DNA from: a virus
Direction: 5' to 3' (one strand)
IMG/VR virus record: IMGVR_UViG_3300042868_003670
Location: 1 to 34,418 of that record
Length of the DNA stretch: 34,418 nt
Notes under the pieces: model-generated
Databases searched by the model: none
Seen by the model: the letters and a program-made list of their open reading frames with translations, nothing else
What the model was told of the DNA's origin: nothing
Made by a program: the position numbers and the translations under genes
Part shown: piece after piece, positions 9,055 to 16,829 of the stretch
How the letters are laid out: every line of letters starts with the position of its first letter
Position numbering within the stretch: the stretch's first letter is position 1

Positions 9055-12000
9055 ATGACAAGTAGTTCAAGTTTATACGGCACAGTGACCACACAAAACT
9101 CAAGTTCAAGCAACTCAACAAGTTTGTATGGTGAAGCTGGCACGCCTATTCCAGACAGTTCTGGCAATGTAGTTGTTCGCGGAGACTTGTATGTCTTGTC
9201 AGGCAACATTTTAACCACAGCAAACACTGGCAACATTTTTCCTGCCAACGCAACAACTGTTAATTTAGGACTTGCTGCCACAGCAGTAAACATTGGTGCA
9301 GCATCAGGCACAACTACAATTAATAATGATTTGGTAGTCAATGGCACATTTGTTGTGCCTGGTGCTGAGTTTGGCAACATCACTATTGGTGTAGCAGATG
9401 ACAACACAATTACAACTACAACTGGTAATTTAAAACTAAGTTCAGCAACAGGTGAAGTTGGTTTAGTTGGTGCTGACACACTATTCACTGATACAACTGG
9501 AACATTCTTGTTGTTAAATGCTCCAACAACAATTTATGCGTTTGATAGTGCAACCACATTAGAACTTGGTGATGTAACAGGCACAACTACTGTTCGCAAC
9601 AATCTTGTAGCAGGTGGATCTGTAACTGGTGATAGCGGCGACTTTGCCAACATCACAATAGGTGTTGCTACAGATAACACTATTACAACTACCTCAGGCG
9701 ATCTTGCTATCACAGCCACAGGATCTAATGGCGTAGAAATTACTAGTGGCACTGCCGCACCTACACTAATAACAAGAAATACAGGCAACACCAATACTAG
9801 CACAAGAACTCTGGCCTTAGCAATTCAAAGTTCAGGAACTCCTGCTGTGGGATTTGGTAACACTTTAGATTTTCAAATTGAAGCACAATCAGGCAACACT
9901 GAGCAAGCAGGTTTTATCAATGTTGTCAGCACAGACCTGACACCTGACAGTGAAGATTTCTCAATGGGGTTTGGCTTGATGCAGAATGGTTCTGCATATA
10001 CTACTAAAATGATCCTGGACAGCACAGGTAGCCTGGCCATTGACAATAATTTAACTGTTGGTGGTGTAAACATCAACATGGCGCCTAGCACAAATTTCTT
10101 ATACAGTGAAAACAATGATCGTGCAAACAGACCAGAAGTGCAAAGTATTTCAGGCGACAGTTCAGGCTTTAGAGTTAGAGCACCAAACGCAACTGCCAAT
10201 GCAACATCAACACTGAGCGTTAACAATTCAAGTGATTCAGCCAACACTGAATTCTTAGCAATACAGGCTCGTGGTAGTGCTTTAACAAATACATTCCGTA
10301 TTCTTACTGGTGAATATATTGCCAATGTGGCCACAGCAACCAACAAAAGCGTTGCGTTTGTTGACAACACAAATACCTATGCCACAGTTAACCCAGCAGG
10401 ACCCACCATTGGCACTGACTTGACCACAAAGACCTATGTTGACGCATTGGTTGCTGGATCAGGTGTAACCAGCATCACTGGCACAGCCAATCAAGTTATT
10501 GCTTCAAGTCCTACAGGTGCTGTCACACTGAGCCTGCCACAAAGTATTGCCACAACCAGCACGCCAACATTTGCTGGTGCCACACTGGATGCAATCACAA
10601 TTGGTGTTGCAACTGCCAACACAATTACTACCACTACTGGTGATCTTAACATAACTGCGGCTGCGGCCAGCAATGTTAATATTACCAGTGAAACCAACGC
10701 AGCAACTAGCATAACAAGAAACACTGTCAATACCACTGGCAATTCAAGAAGTTTGACTTTGGCAGTTCAAAGCTCAGGCACTCCTACTGTGGGATTTGGC
10801 AACAGCTTGGAATACCAAGTTGAAGCGCAACCAGGTAACACTGAGTCAGCAGGTTTTATTGCTGTCACTTCAACAGACTTGACTGTTGGCAGTGAAGACT
10901 TTAGCATGAGATTTGGCCTAATGCAAGCAGGCGCTGCTAGCGACGCCAAAATGGTTCTAGACAGCACAGGTAGCTTGTCCATTGACAATGACTTGACTGT
11001 TGGTGGTACTGCTATTAACATTGCACAGGCCGCAGACATTTTATATTCTGAAGACAACAACCGTTTAAATCGTCCAAACTTTCAAAGTACTACTGGCAAC
11101 ACTTCAGGCATGCGAGCCATTGGACCAAACGCAACTCCAAGTGCAGTTGCTACTATTTCAGCGTTTAGTAGCAGTGATCTAGACAACGGATCATTCATTA
11201 ACATTCAGGCTCGTAACAGCGGTGCTAATCCACTGCGTGTTCAAACTGGCCTATACACAGGTGGCACGGTAGGACCCAGCGGAACAAGTCTAGCATTTGT
11301 TGATAACGCAACTGTTTACGCCACAGTTAACCCAGCAGGCCCCACCATTGGCACTGACTTGACAACCAAGAGTTATGTTGATGGCTTGCCAGACTTAAAC
11401 ACAACCTACACAATTGATGCGTCAAGCACTACAGGTGGTGCCAACTTAAATCTAGTTGGCTCAGATTCCACTACTGACACAGTTAAAATTGCAAGTGGCA
11501 CTGGTGTTACTGTTGCACAAACAAGTGCAAACGAATTAAGTGTTGCAATTGGACAAAGTGTTGCTACCACAGCTGATGTCACATTCAACACAGTAAACGC
11601 AAACTTAACAGATGACAATTATGTGTTGGGTCAATTGTATGCCACTCGTAATACTGCATGGACACCACCACCTGTTCCACTAACAACTCTTGCTGGACAA
11701 AACGGCATTTATGCAGTGTCAAGTGGCAACGGTGCAGGTTATGCGCCTGCAATTCAAGCAATTTATTACAGTGGTGATACAACTGCTGGCGTTCAAGCAA
11801 GTGCGGCATTTGCTGTTCGTGGCGCAAATGGAACAAATAGTGCGCCCACAGCAGCCTCAATCAATCAGGTCATGGGCACAATGAACTATGATGGTTATGG
11901 AACTACAAACTGGGCAAATACCATTGCTTCAGTAAATCAAGGTGCTGGAACTGCTTCAATAACTCCATTACAAGCACAAGGTTATGCTCGTCAGACCTTT

Positions 12001-13350
12001 GTTGATTCAGGTGCAGTCACAACCACAGTAACAGGTGCATCAGGAACAGGTTCAGTTGCAACATTGACATTTACGTTACAAAACACAGCACCATACGTGG
12101 TGGGACAAAGTGTGACCATTGCAGGTATGACTCCAAGTGGCTACAATGGCACTTACATTTTAACTGCTGCTACTACTAGCAGTATCAGTTACGCCAATGC
12201 AACAACTGGCTTTACGTCAGGTGGAACAATTGCAGCCACAAGAACTGTAACGGCAGCAGGTATGGGCTTTAGAGTTCGCGGCTTTGCCAATTCAACCAAT
12301 CTGAGTGTGGCCAACAGATTCAACTTTATGGATCTTACTGCAAGTGCTGCTACTTTTAAAAGTGCGACTTACACATTTGCCAATGAAGTTATTACTGGTA
12401 GTACATTAACTGCAACCAACTATCTAACTTTGGCTTCAACTGGTGCTAACTTTGTTGGTGCTGGAGCCGCTGGTTTTAGTAGAACTGGTGCAGTTGCCGC
12501 GAATGTGCCTGGACTTACACTTCGTTACAGTAGAACTGATCAAACTGGTCCGCAAGATAATGATGGTATTGATTTTCGCTTGGGAGTAGGCGGCACTTCA
12601 ACTTTTGCCAATGTGGCTCGTTTTGATTGCATTTACAAGTCAAGTGGTGACAATGAAATTGGCATGACTGTCAGTGCTGACTCATTCACTGCTGACACTG
12701 ACCGTATCTATGTTGGTAGCAGAGCCAGCACTACGATTCGCACAACACCTGTTGGTGGTGGCACCACAGCTAATACTGCTGAATTTACACAATTGGCTAC
12801 CACAATTAAAACTGACTCAGTGGTATTGCAAACAGCGGCAGGCGTGGCTTTGGTTGGCAATAAAATTAGTTACAACCGTGTGTTTGGACAGTGGCAGCAT
12901 GATGCCACTATTACGCCAGCGGTTGCTGATACTGCTTATGCAGTTCCATTCCAAGGCGTCAATTCCACAATAGACTTTGCTAACATTGCATCAACTACCA
13001 ACACCAGCAGAATACAACCCAATGCCCTGGGCATGTATAAACTACAGTTCAGTGCTCAGGTTCAAAACTCAGACAATGCTCAGGAACACGAAGTTACATT
13101 CTGGTGGAGAAAGAACGGCACTGATATTAGTAACAGTGCTGGTTATTTTACTGTTCCAAAAGCCTCTGTGGCTGATGGAGCATTGATTGTTGGATGGGAC
13201 AACATGGTAGAAGTCACAACCATTACAGATTACTATGAATTGATGTATGCTGTAAGTGATATCGCAGTAACATTGCCATTCATTGCGGCTGCTGCTCCTC
13301 GTCCAGGAGCAGCCAGTGTGTTCTTAACTCTAATCCCAGTAGGAGCATAA
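9055..13350 (+). CDS. Large repetitive tail fibre / receptor-binding protein
   Basis: At 1431 aa this is the largest gene. The product is Asn/Thr/Ser/Gly-rich and beta-repetitive, like trimeric fibres of marine phages. Three copies of an ITIGVA-x-(D/A)NTITTT motif occur near residues 109, 200 and 514. The second and third begin a ~314-aa duplicated unit, each ending ATVNPAGPTIGTDLTTK. Residues ~989-1066 hold a GTGSVATLTFTL-type beta module shared with other tail proteins. The C-terminal ~140 residues (from YNRVFGQWQHD) look like a C1q/TNF-type jelly roll, the usual receptor-binding tip. It follows the adaptor gene by 9 nt with an AAGGATC ribosome site. Attachment at the fibre tip is inferred. 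Confidence 0.8.
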   Translation: MTSSSSLYGTVTTQNSSSSNSTSLYGEAGTPIPDSSGNVVVRGDLYVLSGNILTTANTGNIFPANATTVNLGLAATAVNIGAASGTTTINNDLVVNGTFVVPGAEFGNITIGVADDNTITTTTGNLKLSSATGEVGLVGADTLFTDTTGTFLLLNAPTTIYAFDSATTLELGDVTGTTTVRNNLVAGGSVTGDSGDFANITIGVATDNTITTTSGDLAITATGSNGVEITSGTAAPTLITRNTGNTNTSTRTLALAIQSSGTPAVGFGNTLDFQIEAQSGNTEQAGFINVVSTDLTPDSEDFSMGFGLMQNGSAYTTKMILDSTGSLAIDNNLTVGGVNINMAPSTNFLYSENNDRANRPEVQSISGDSSGFRVRAPNATANATSTLSVNNSSDSANTEFLAIQARGSALTNTFRILTGEYIANVATATNKSVAFVDNTNTYATVNPAGPTIGTDLTTKTYVDALVAGSGVTSITGTANQVIASSPTGAVTLSLPQSIATTSTPTFAGATLDAITIGVATANTITTTTGDLNITAAAASNVNITSETNAATSITRNTVNTTGNSRSLTLAVQSSGTPTVGFGNSLEYQVEAQPGNTESAGFIAVTSTDLTVGSEDFSMRFGLMQAGAASDAKMVLDSTGSLSIDNDLTVGGTAINIAQAADILYSEDNNRLNRPNFQSTTGNTSGMRAIGPNATPSAVATISAFSSSDLDNGSFINIQARNSGANPLRVQTGLYTGGTVGPSGTSLAFVDNATVYATVNPAGPTIGTDLTTKSYVDGLPDLNTTYTIDASSTTGGANLNLVGSDSTTDTVKIASGTGVTVAQTSANELSVAIGQSVATTADVTFNTVNANLTDDNYVLGQLYATRNTAWTPPPVPLTTLAGQNGIYAVSSGNGAGYAPAIQAIYYSGDTTAGVQASAAFAVRGANGTNSAPTAASINQVMGTMNYDGYGTTNWANTIASVNQGAGTASITPLQAQGYARQTFVDSGAVTTTVTGASGTGSVATLTFTLQNTAPYVVGQSVTIAGMTPSGYNGTYILTAATTSSISYANATTGFTSGGTIAATRTVTAAGMGFRVRGFANSTNLSVANRFNFMDLTASAATFKSATYTFANEVITGSTLTATNYLTLASTGANFVGAGAAGFSRTGAVAANVPGLTLRYSRTDQTGPQDNDGIDFRLGVGGTSTFANVARFDCIYKSSGDNEIGMTVSADSFTADTDRIYVGSRASTTIRTTPVGGGTTANTAEFTQLATTIKTDSVVLQTAAGVALVGNKISYNRVFGQWQHDATITPAVADTAYAVPFQGVNSTIDFANIASTTNTSRIQPNALGMYKLQFSAQVQNSDNAQEHEVTFWWRKNGTDISNSAGYFTVPKASVADGALIVGWDNMVEVTTITDYYELMYAVSDIAVTLPFIAAAAPRPGAASVFLTLIPVGA
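9652..11386 (+). repeat. ~940-bp imperfect tandem duplication within the fibre gene
   Basis: The first unit starts at 9652 and the second at 10594. Matching end blocks (GCCACAGTTAACCCAGCAGG) start at 10381 and 11320. The period is 939-942 bp, or 313-314 codons. The copies share long stretches such as GFGN(T/S)L(D/E)(F/Y)Q and EDFSM(G/R)FGLMQ but have diverged elsewhere, so this is an older duplication of a shaft segment. Confidence 0.85.
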
Positions 13351-13351
13351 T

Positions 13352-13486
13352 ATGCCAATAAACAAAGTAAAAGGGGGCTACAAGTATGGCACGACAGGCA
13401 AAACTTATCCTACAAAAACAGGAGCAGAAAAGCAAATGCGAGCCATTAAAGCAGCCCAGGCAAGAACAGCCCCCAAGAAAAAATGA
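13352..13486 (+). CDS. 44-aa basic peptide, conserved phage small-protein type
   Basis: ATG starts 2 nt after the fibre stop and TGA ends at 13486. The product begins MPINKVKGGYKYGTTGKTYP and is strongly basic, ending APKKK. The pattern K-x-GGYKYG-x-(S/T)GK-x-Y-(13 or so)-A-x-RQ/KAI-x-A resembles a short protein often seen in tail or lysis modules of environmental phages, but its function is not known to me. The ribosome site GTAGGAG lies in the fibre gene end. A longer overlapping frame (13386-13625) is less convincing. Confidence 0.7.
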   Translation: MPINKVKGGYKYGTTGKTYPTKTGAEKQMRAIKAAQARTAPKKK

Positions 13487-13603
13487 TTTATCGCACATTG
13501 TAATAAACAAAGCAGAATTACGCAGTGTGCGGCAGTTGCAACAGTTGCGACTGCTGTTGCGTGAACAAGAATTAAAACGAATTGTAAAAAAGGAACAACA
13601 GAG

Positions 13604-13879
13604 ATGTCAGAAAGAGAAAGCCTAAGCACTCACGTGGATCTGTGCGAACTGCGTTATCAGCAGTTGGAAGACAGAATGGACCGTGTGGAAAAACGTCTGG
13701 ACGCAGTGATCTCTGATATGGCCTCACTCAAACTCAGCAACGATCGTCAGTTCAATGAAATCAAAGCAATGTTAAGCAGTGCCAAAGACGAAAAGTTTAA
13801 AACAATGGTCACAGTAACTGGCACTGTGGTGGCGGCACTACTAGGCATGCTGGGCTATTTGATTACTCATATCAAGTGA
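13604..13879 (+). CDS. XhlA/holin-like protein (coiled coil plus C-terminal TM)
   Basis: A 91-aa protein: residues ~8-60 form an amphipathic coiled coil (YQQLEDRMDRVEKRLDAVIS) and residues ~67-88 a single hydrophobic membrane segment (TVTGTVVAALLGMLGYLITH), followed by a short end. This is the layout of XhlA/hemolysin-type phage proteins that anchor at the inner membrane and help lysis. The ribosome site AAGGAAC precedes the ATG. No separate endolysin is recognisable in the genome, so if this is a holin the lytic enzyme must be unrecognised or virion-borne. A spanin or other membrane role is possible. Confidence 0.65.
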   Translation: MSERESLSTHVDLCELRYQQLEDRMDRVEKRLDAVISDMASLKLSNDRQFNEIKAMLSSAKDEKFKTMVTVTGTVVAALLGMLGYLITHIK

Positions 13880-13915
13880 GGATAAACTCCAGATGTTTAA
13901 CAGCATACATATCAG

Positions 13916-14620
13916 ATGCAACAAGACATCTGGACAAACACCTCAACTGCAACTACCTTAGGAGTCACTGGCCCTTTGGGTAGTCCCCGTGGCTGGCTAC
14001 GGCGAGCTTTAAATGTATCAAACTTAGATGATACCACATTCCACGAAAGTTCAATAACCCCACCAGAAATATCAGTGGCGGGCATCTGGTATTTGCCTGT
14101 TACTGGATTACCTGCCACTGGCACTCATCGTGAACTAATTCGTTGGTTTGGCATACCTGGCACACAACACATGATTCGTAAAAATAACAAAGAGTTATTG
14201 CCTGCTGTTGGCATTGCGGCTGCTGTTCCTTATCATGAAGTTTCACACTGGGTCAAAGTATATCAAGAATCTGGTGCTGTATTCACCTGGTGGAAACGGC
14301 CAGAGAACAAAAGTGTTCGTGCTTCAAGTAGTGAAAAGCCACAACGCAGGCAATTGGATCACGCTGCAATATATGCGCTGTTGGATAAAGGACTAAAGCC
14401 TTCAGAAATTGCTCGTAAGTTGGACATACCCAGTCCCAACATTGAATACGTTAAAAAGAAATGGACCAATGGCGATGTGCTGAGCGAACGTAGAGTACCT
14501 ATTGATCTCACGGCTTTGATTGCTGATTATCGTGCTGGAGCAACTGCCATAGAACTAGCTGAAAAATATGAAACCAGTGAAAGTTATGTGTATCGTTTAA
14601 TGCGTGGAGCAAAACGATGA
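13916..14620 (+). CDS. DNA-binding protein with two C-terminal helix-turn-helix segments
   Basis: A 234-aa protein. Residues 1-145 form a folded Trp-rich domain that I do not recognise. Residues ~150-182 (AIYALLDKGLKPSEIARKLD and on) and ~197-231 (LIADYRAGATAIELAEKYET and on) are two successive sigma-region-4/resolvase-like helix-turn-helix units. Such tandem HTHs suggest sequence-specific DNA binding, for example a transcriptional regulator of late genes or a small-terminase-like protein. The ATG at 13916 has no clear ribosome site. An upstream ATG (13893) with GAGGAT before it opens only a 22-codon frame that overlaps this start, so translation may be reinitiated. It overlaps the next gene by 4 nt (ATGA). 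Confidence 0.7.
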   Translation: MQQDIWTNTSTATTLGVTGPLGSPRGWLRRALNVSNLDDTTFHESSITPPEISVAGIWYLPVTGLPATGTHRELIRWFGIPGTQHMIRKNNKELLPAVGIAAAVPYHEVSHWVKVYQESGAVFTWWKRPENKSVRASSSEKPQRRQLDHAAIYALLDKGLKPSEIARKLDIPSPNIEYVKKKWTNGDVLSERRVPIDLTALIADYRAGATAIELAEKYETSESYVYRLMRGAKR

Positions 14621-14910
14621 GCCGTCCTCAACCAACACATATCTGTAGTCACCTGGATGGAAACATTATAGTTGAAATCTGTGAAAGCTCAGCAGTGTAT
14701 GCAGTACTGTATCAGGGGCGCCCTATAAAATTGCGCAAGCATGATCCAGCCAGGCTGTATCAAGGTATCAAATATGGCAAGACCAGTTTTCCAGAACCTG
14801 GACATGCTGTTGCTTTGGCCTGCAGACTAAACGCCACTTACAATACCACTGACTTCACAGTGAGTCAGATGCTGCCAGGTAGAACAATAAACCTTAAGAA
14901 AAACGCCTGA
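14617..14910 (+). CDS. Hypothetical protein coupled to the HTH gene
   Basis: A 97-aa protein starting in an ATGA overlap with the double-HTH gene, so the two are co-translated. It is mixed alpha/beta and mildly basic, with a hydrophobic strand near 16-33 (NIIVEICESSAVYAVLYQGR) and a basic C-terminus. I recognise no domain. It is the last gene of the left late block and is followed by a terminator about 57 nt after its stop. It could be a partner of the HTH protein. Confidence 0.75.
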   Translation: MSRPQPTHICSHLDGNIIVEICESSAVYAVLYQGRPIKLRKHDPARLYQGIKYGKTSFPEPGHAVALACRLNATYNTTDFTVSQMLPGRTINLKKNA

Positions 14911-14929
14911 AAATTCCAGGCCATGTACC

Positions 14930-14939
14930 CAGTATACTG
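14930..14939. promoter_or_regulatory. Perfect 10-bp palindrome CAGTATACTG
   Basis: The palindrome CAGTATACTG lies in the gap before the terminator, 20 nt after the 14617 gene stop. It contains TATACT but no -35 element 17 nt upstream. It could be a protein-binding site, but with one copy it may also be chance. Confidence 0.25.
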
Positions 14940-14966
14940 AATCGTGTGTTTTCGCCAGGTCTAAGG

Positions 14967-14993
14967 AAAAGCCCCAGAATTTGGGGCTTTTTT
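14967..14993 (+). terminator. Rho-independent terminator closing the left late block
   Basis: A stem AAAAGCCCC/GGGGCTTTT (14967-14975 with 14983-14991) with a short A/T-rich loop, followed by a T run. It separates the left late block from the - strand gene and the early region. The A-rich 5' side could let it work in the opposite direction for the convergent - strand gene too. Confidence 0.85.
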
Positions 14994-15035
14994 CATACAC
15001 AGCGGTGCCGCTGTTGGGGGTAAATCAGGTCAGAT

Positions 15036-15242
15036 TTAATCTTCTTCTGAATCAGACAAGTCAAGGTCTAAATTAAAACCTTCTCCACCAAGTATTTGAC
15101 TGTAAGCATCATCCACACAGTTTTTCATAACTTGGATGGCTTGATAACCACCTTTGCAATTGGGATTTGCTATTGCATCATTCAGATACATTGTTATTAG
15201 TAAGTGACATTTGGACACTTGTTCTTTGTAAAAGTTGCTCAT
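15036..15242 (-). CDS. Small acidic hypothetical protein, minus strand
   Basis: A 68-aa protein on the minus strand, convergent with the left late block and divergent from the AAA+ gene. The first ~50 residues are helical with three cysteines (C12, C29, C42). The C-terminal tail is strongly acidic (LDLDLSDSEED), as in small DNA-mimic or inhibitor proteins, though that is only an analogy. No clear ribosome site precedes the ATG, which lowers confidence. Between it and the AAA+ gene lie two inverted repeats and a sigma70 promoter pointing the other way, so shared regulation is plausible. Confidence 0.55.
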   Translation of the reverse strand: MSNFYKEQVSKCHLLITMYLNDAIANPNCKGGYQAIQVMKNCVDDAYSQILGGEGFNLDLDLSDSEED

Positions 15243-15256
15243 ACTGTATGTAGCGT

Positions 15257-15269
15257 ATCTGCCGCAGAT
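15257..15269. promoter_or_regulatory. Inverted repeat ATCTGC-C-GCAGAT
   Basis: A perfect 6-bp inverted repeat with a 1-nt centre lies 15 nt upstream of the minus-strand ATG, in the divergent intergenic region. It is a possible operator or part of the minus-strand gene leader. Confidence 0.35.
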
Positions 15270-15290
15270 CAGTGCTCAAATGGTGGGAAA

Positions 15291-15308
15291 TGTTGTAAAA
15301 ATACAACA
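15291..15308. promoter_or_regulatory. Inverted repeat TGTTGTA-N4-TACAACA, putative operator
   Basis: A perfect 7-bp inverted repeat separated by AAAA, ending 30 nt upstream of the -35 box of the AAA+ promoter. Its symmetry and position are those of a dimeric repressor or activator site controlling the divergent pair. Confidence 0.5.
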
Positions 15309-15338
15309 CAAAAAGATTAAGAATTCAGCATAAACTGG

Positions 15339-15367
15339 TTGACAGTAGTATGAATTGATCGTATAAT
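15339..15367 (+). promoter_or_regulatory. Sigma70 promoter for the AAA+ operon (TTGACA-N17-TATAAT)
   Basis: A perfect -35 (TTGACA, 15339-15344) and a perfect -10 (TATAAT, 15362-15367) with optimal 17-nt spacing lie 45 nt before the AAA+ ATG. This would be read by unmodified host polymerase and marks the AAA+/NUMOD3 genes as early. Confidence 0.85.
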
Positions 15368-15411
15368 TACTACATAGACAGCAAGGTGCAGTCTAATTTT
15401 AAGGAAAAGAA

Positions 15412-16329
15412 ATGGCAACAAAAGCAAAAAAGGCAGCTCCCAAAGCGCCAGCGTTTAACACATACTTTAGTCAAAGTCACCAGGGCTATCATTTGCAAGG
15501 TAAAGACTATCGTGACTTGTTTGAAGAATCAGTAGTAGACTTTTTTGACCGTATGAAACATCACTTGTATATTGCAGGTCAACCAGGCGTAGGTAAAACA
15601 TGGTTTGTTGAAGAAACAGCAAAGCGATATCCAGATATTGATTTTGTGCCTGTTAAACAAAGTATGACAACTTGGGCGTTTGTTAAATTGGTGGCAGTGG
15701 CCCGTTGGAAAGGTGAGATGACAGGAGCTAAGACTGTATTTTACATTGATGACTTTAATGCTATCTTCAAAGCCAACAGTGAGTTTTTGGATATGTTTAA
15801 AAACGCTATGGATAAAAAGAGTGGCGATAGATTAGAATATAACAAAAGTCTTGGTGCTCAATATGATCAAGCAGATGACATTGAAAAACAAGCTATTGAC
15901 TATTTCAAGGCGCTATCACCAGACCGCACTGGTTTTGTGATTCCTTTCAACAAAAGTCTAAAGTTTATCTTTACTATGAATACACCATTGCCAGGTGCTA
16001 CAGAATTAGCCAAGCATCCAGTTGGTAGCGATCGTTGGATTAAATTAAACAACCGTAGTGCTATTCGTAGTCGTGTTAACTATGAAGATTTGGTTATGTC
16101 TAAAGAAGTATACTGGGGATGGATTGCTGAAGTACTTTGGAATGCACCTGGTATGTGCGTTGGTTCAACTTCTGATCAAAAGTTTGAAATGCTAAATTGG
16201 CTCTGGGATAATTGGGATAGTGTAAGCGAACATAGCTTGCGCTTTATTGAAGAAAAATTGTGGGATGTTATGGAACGCTATCCACAGCGTCATGCATATC
16301 TTACTCGTTGGGAAAAATTGAAAGGTTAA
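15412..16329 (+). CDS. AAA+ ATPase (replication or helicase-loader type)
   Basis: A 305-aa protein with a basic N-terminus (ATKAKKAAPKAP) and an AAA+ core. It shows Walker A GQPGVGKT (56-63), Walker B TVFYIDDF with D113/D114, sensor 1 FTMN (187-190) and a likely arginine-finger region RSAIRSRV (215-222). The C-terminal lid is Trp-rich (WLWDNWD). The single AAA+ domain with no helicase, protease or DNA-polymerase part fits helicase loaders, replication-initiation ATPases or transposition-type ATPases. Since no polymerase, primase or helicase is recognisable, it is the best candidate for recruiting host replication enzymes. It has a strong promoter, a ribosome site (TAAGGAAAAG), and leads an operon with two NUMOD3 genes. 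The exact role is unknown. Confidence 0.75.
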   Translation: MATKAKKAAPKAPAFNTYFSQSHQGYHLQGKDYRDLFEESVVDFFDRMKHHLYIAGQPGVGKTWFVEETAKRYPDIDFVPVKQSMTTWAFVKLVAVARWKGEMTGAKTVFYIDDFNAIFKANSEFLDMFKNAMDKKSGDRLEYNKSLGAQYDQADDIEKQAIDYFKALSPDRTGFVIPFNKSLKFIFTMNTPLPGATELAKHPVGSDRWIKLNNRSAIRSRVNYEDLVMSKEVYWGWIAEVLWNAPGMCVGSTSDQKFEMLNWLWDNWDSVSEHSLRFIEEKLWDVMERYPQRHAYLTRWEKLKG

Positions 16330-16331
16330 TT

Positions 16332-16829
16332 ATGGACAAAGCACTTGAACAATATCTTGCTGGACTAACTGATAAGAAGGCCCGCCAAAGTGATGTTAAT
16401 ATTATTACTCGTAATGATCCTGTTTATAAACAGCAATCATCAGAACGCAGTCGTAAATTTAGAGAAGAAAATCCTTTAACTGCAAATGACAAAAAGCGTA
16501 TTAGCAATTCTATGCGTGGCAAAACTCTAGAAGAACTTATTGGTGAGGAAGCAGCCGCTAAAGGTCGTAAGGCTCGTAGCGAAGCAAGCAAAGGCAAAAA
16601 GCGTCCTGTAGAAGTAGTTGAAAAGATTGCGGCTACACGACGAGCAACTGGATCATATCAATCTGATACACATGGTATGAATGGCAAACAACACAAGGAA
16701 AGTACCAAGGCAACTATGCAGATCAAAGCCAAGATTCGTCAGGAACTCAAGCGAACTCTTGGTATGGGCAGGGCAGGCAAGTTGCCCAAGGCTTTGTTGG
16801 AAGCAGAATACAAGAAAGCAGGTATCTAA
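16332..16829 (+). CDS. NUMOD3-like DNA-binding protein, paralogue 1 (no nuclease domain)
   Basis: A 165-aa, very basic protein. I chose the ATG at 16332, which is 2 nt after the AAA+ stop and gives an N-terminus matching the next gene; an earlier in-frame start would overlap the AAA+ gene. Residues 1-16 match the downstream paralogue at 14 of 16 positions. Segments at ~52-90 (ANDKKRISNSMRGKTLEE, then KGRKARSEASKGKKRP) and ~115-132 (GMNGKQHKESTKATMQ) have the NUMOD3 pattern, the modular DNA-binding helix repeats of GIY-YIG and HNH homing endonucleases. No GIY-YIG, HNH or other catalytic motif is present. It may be a regulator or a relic of a homing endonuclease. Confidence 0.7.
   Translation: MDKALEQYLAGLTDKKARQSDVNIITRNDPVYKQQSSERSRKFREENPLTANDKKRISNSMRGKTLEELIGEEAAAKGRKARSEASKGKKRPVEVVEKIAATRRATGSYQSDTHGMNGKQHKESTKATMQIKAKIRQELKRTLGMGRAGKLPKALLEAEYKKAGI

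Noticed and set aside
13386-13625. A 79-codon + strand frame overlapping the 44-aa peptide and the holin-like gene start
   Set aside because: It overlaps two better genes in other frames and its start lies within the 44-aa gene. Its ATG has no convincing ribosome site. The Gln/Leu/Arg-rich C-terminal part could still be a small frame from an internal GTG (13527), but support is weak.
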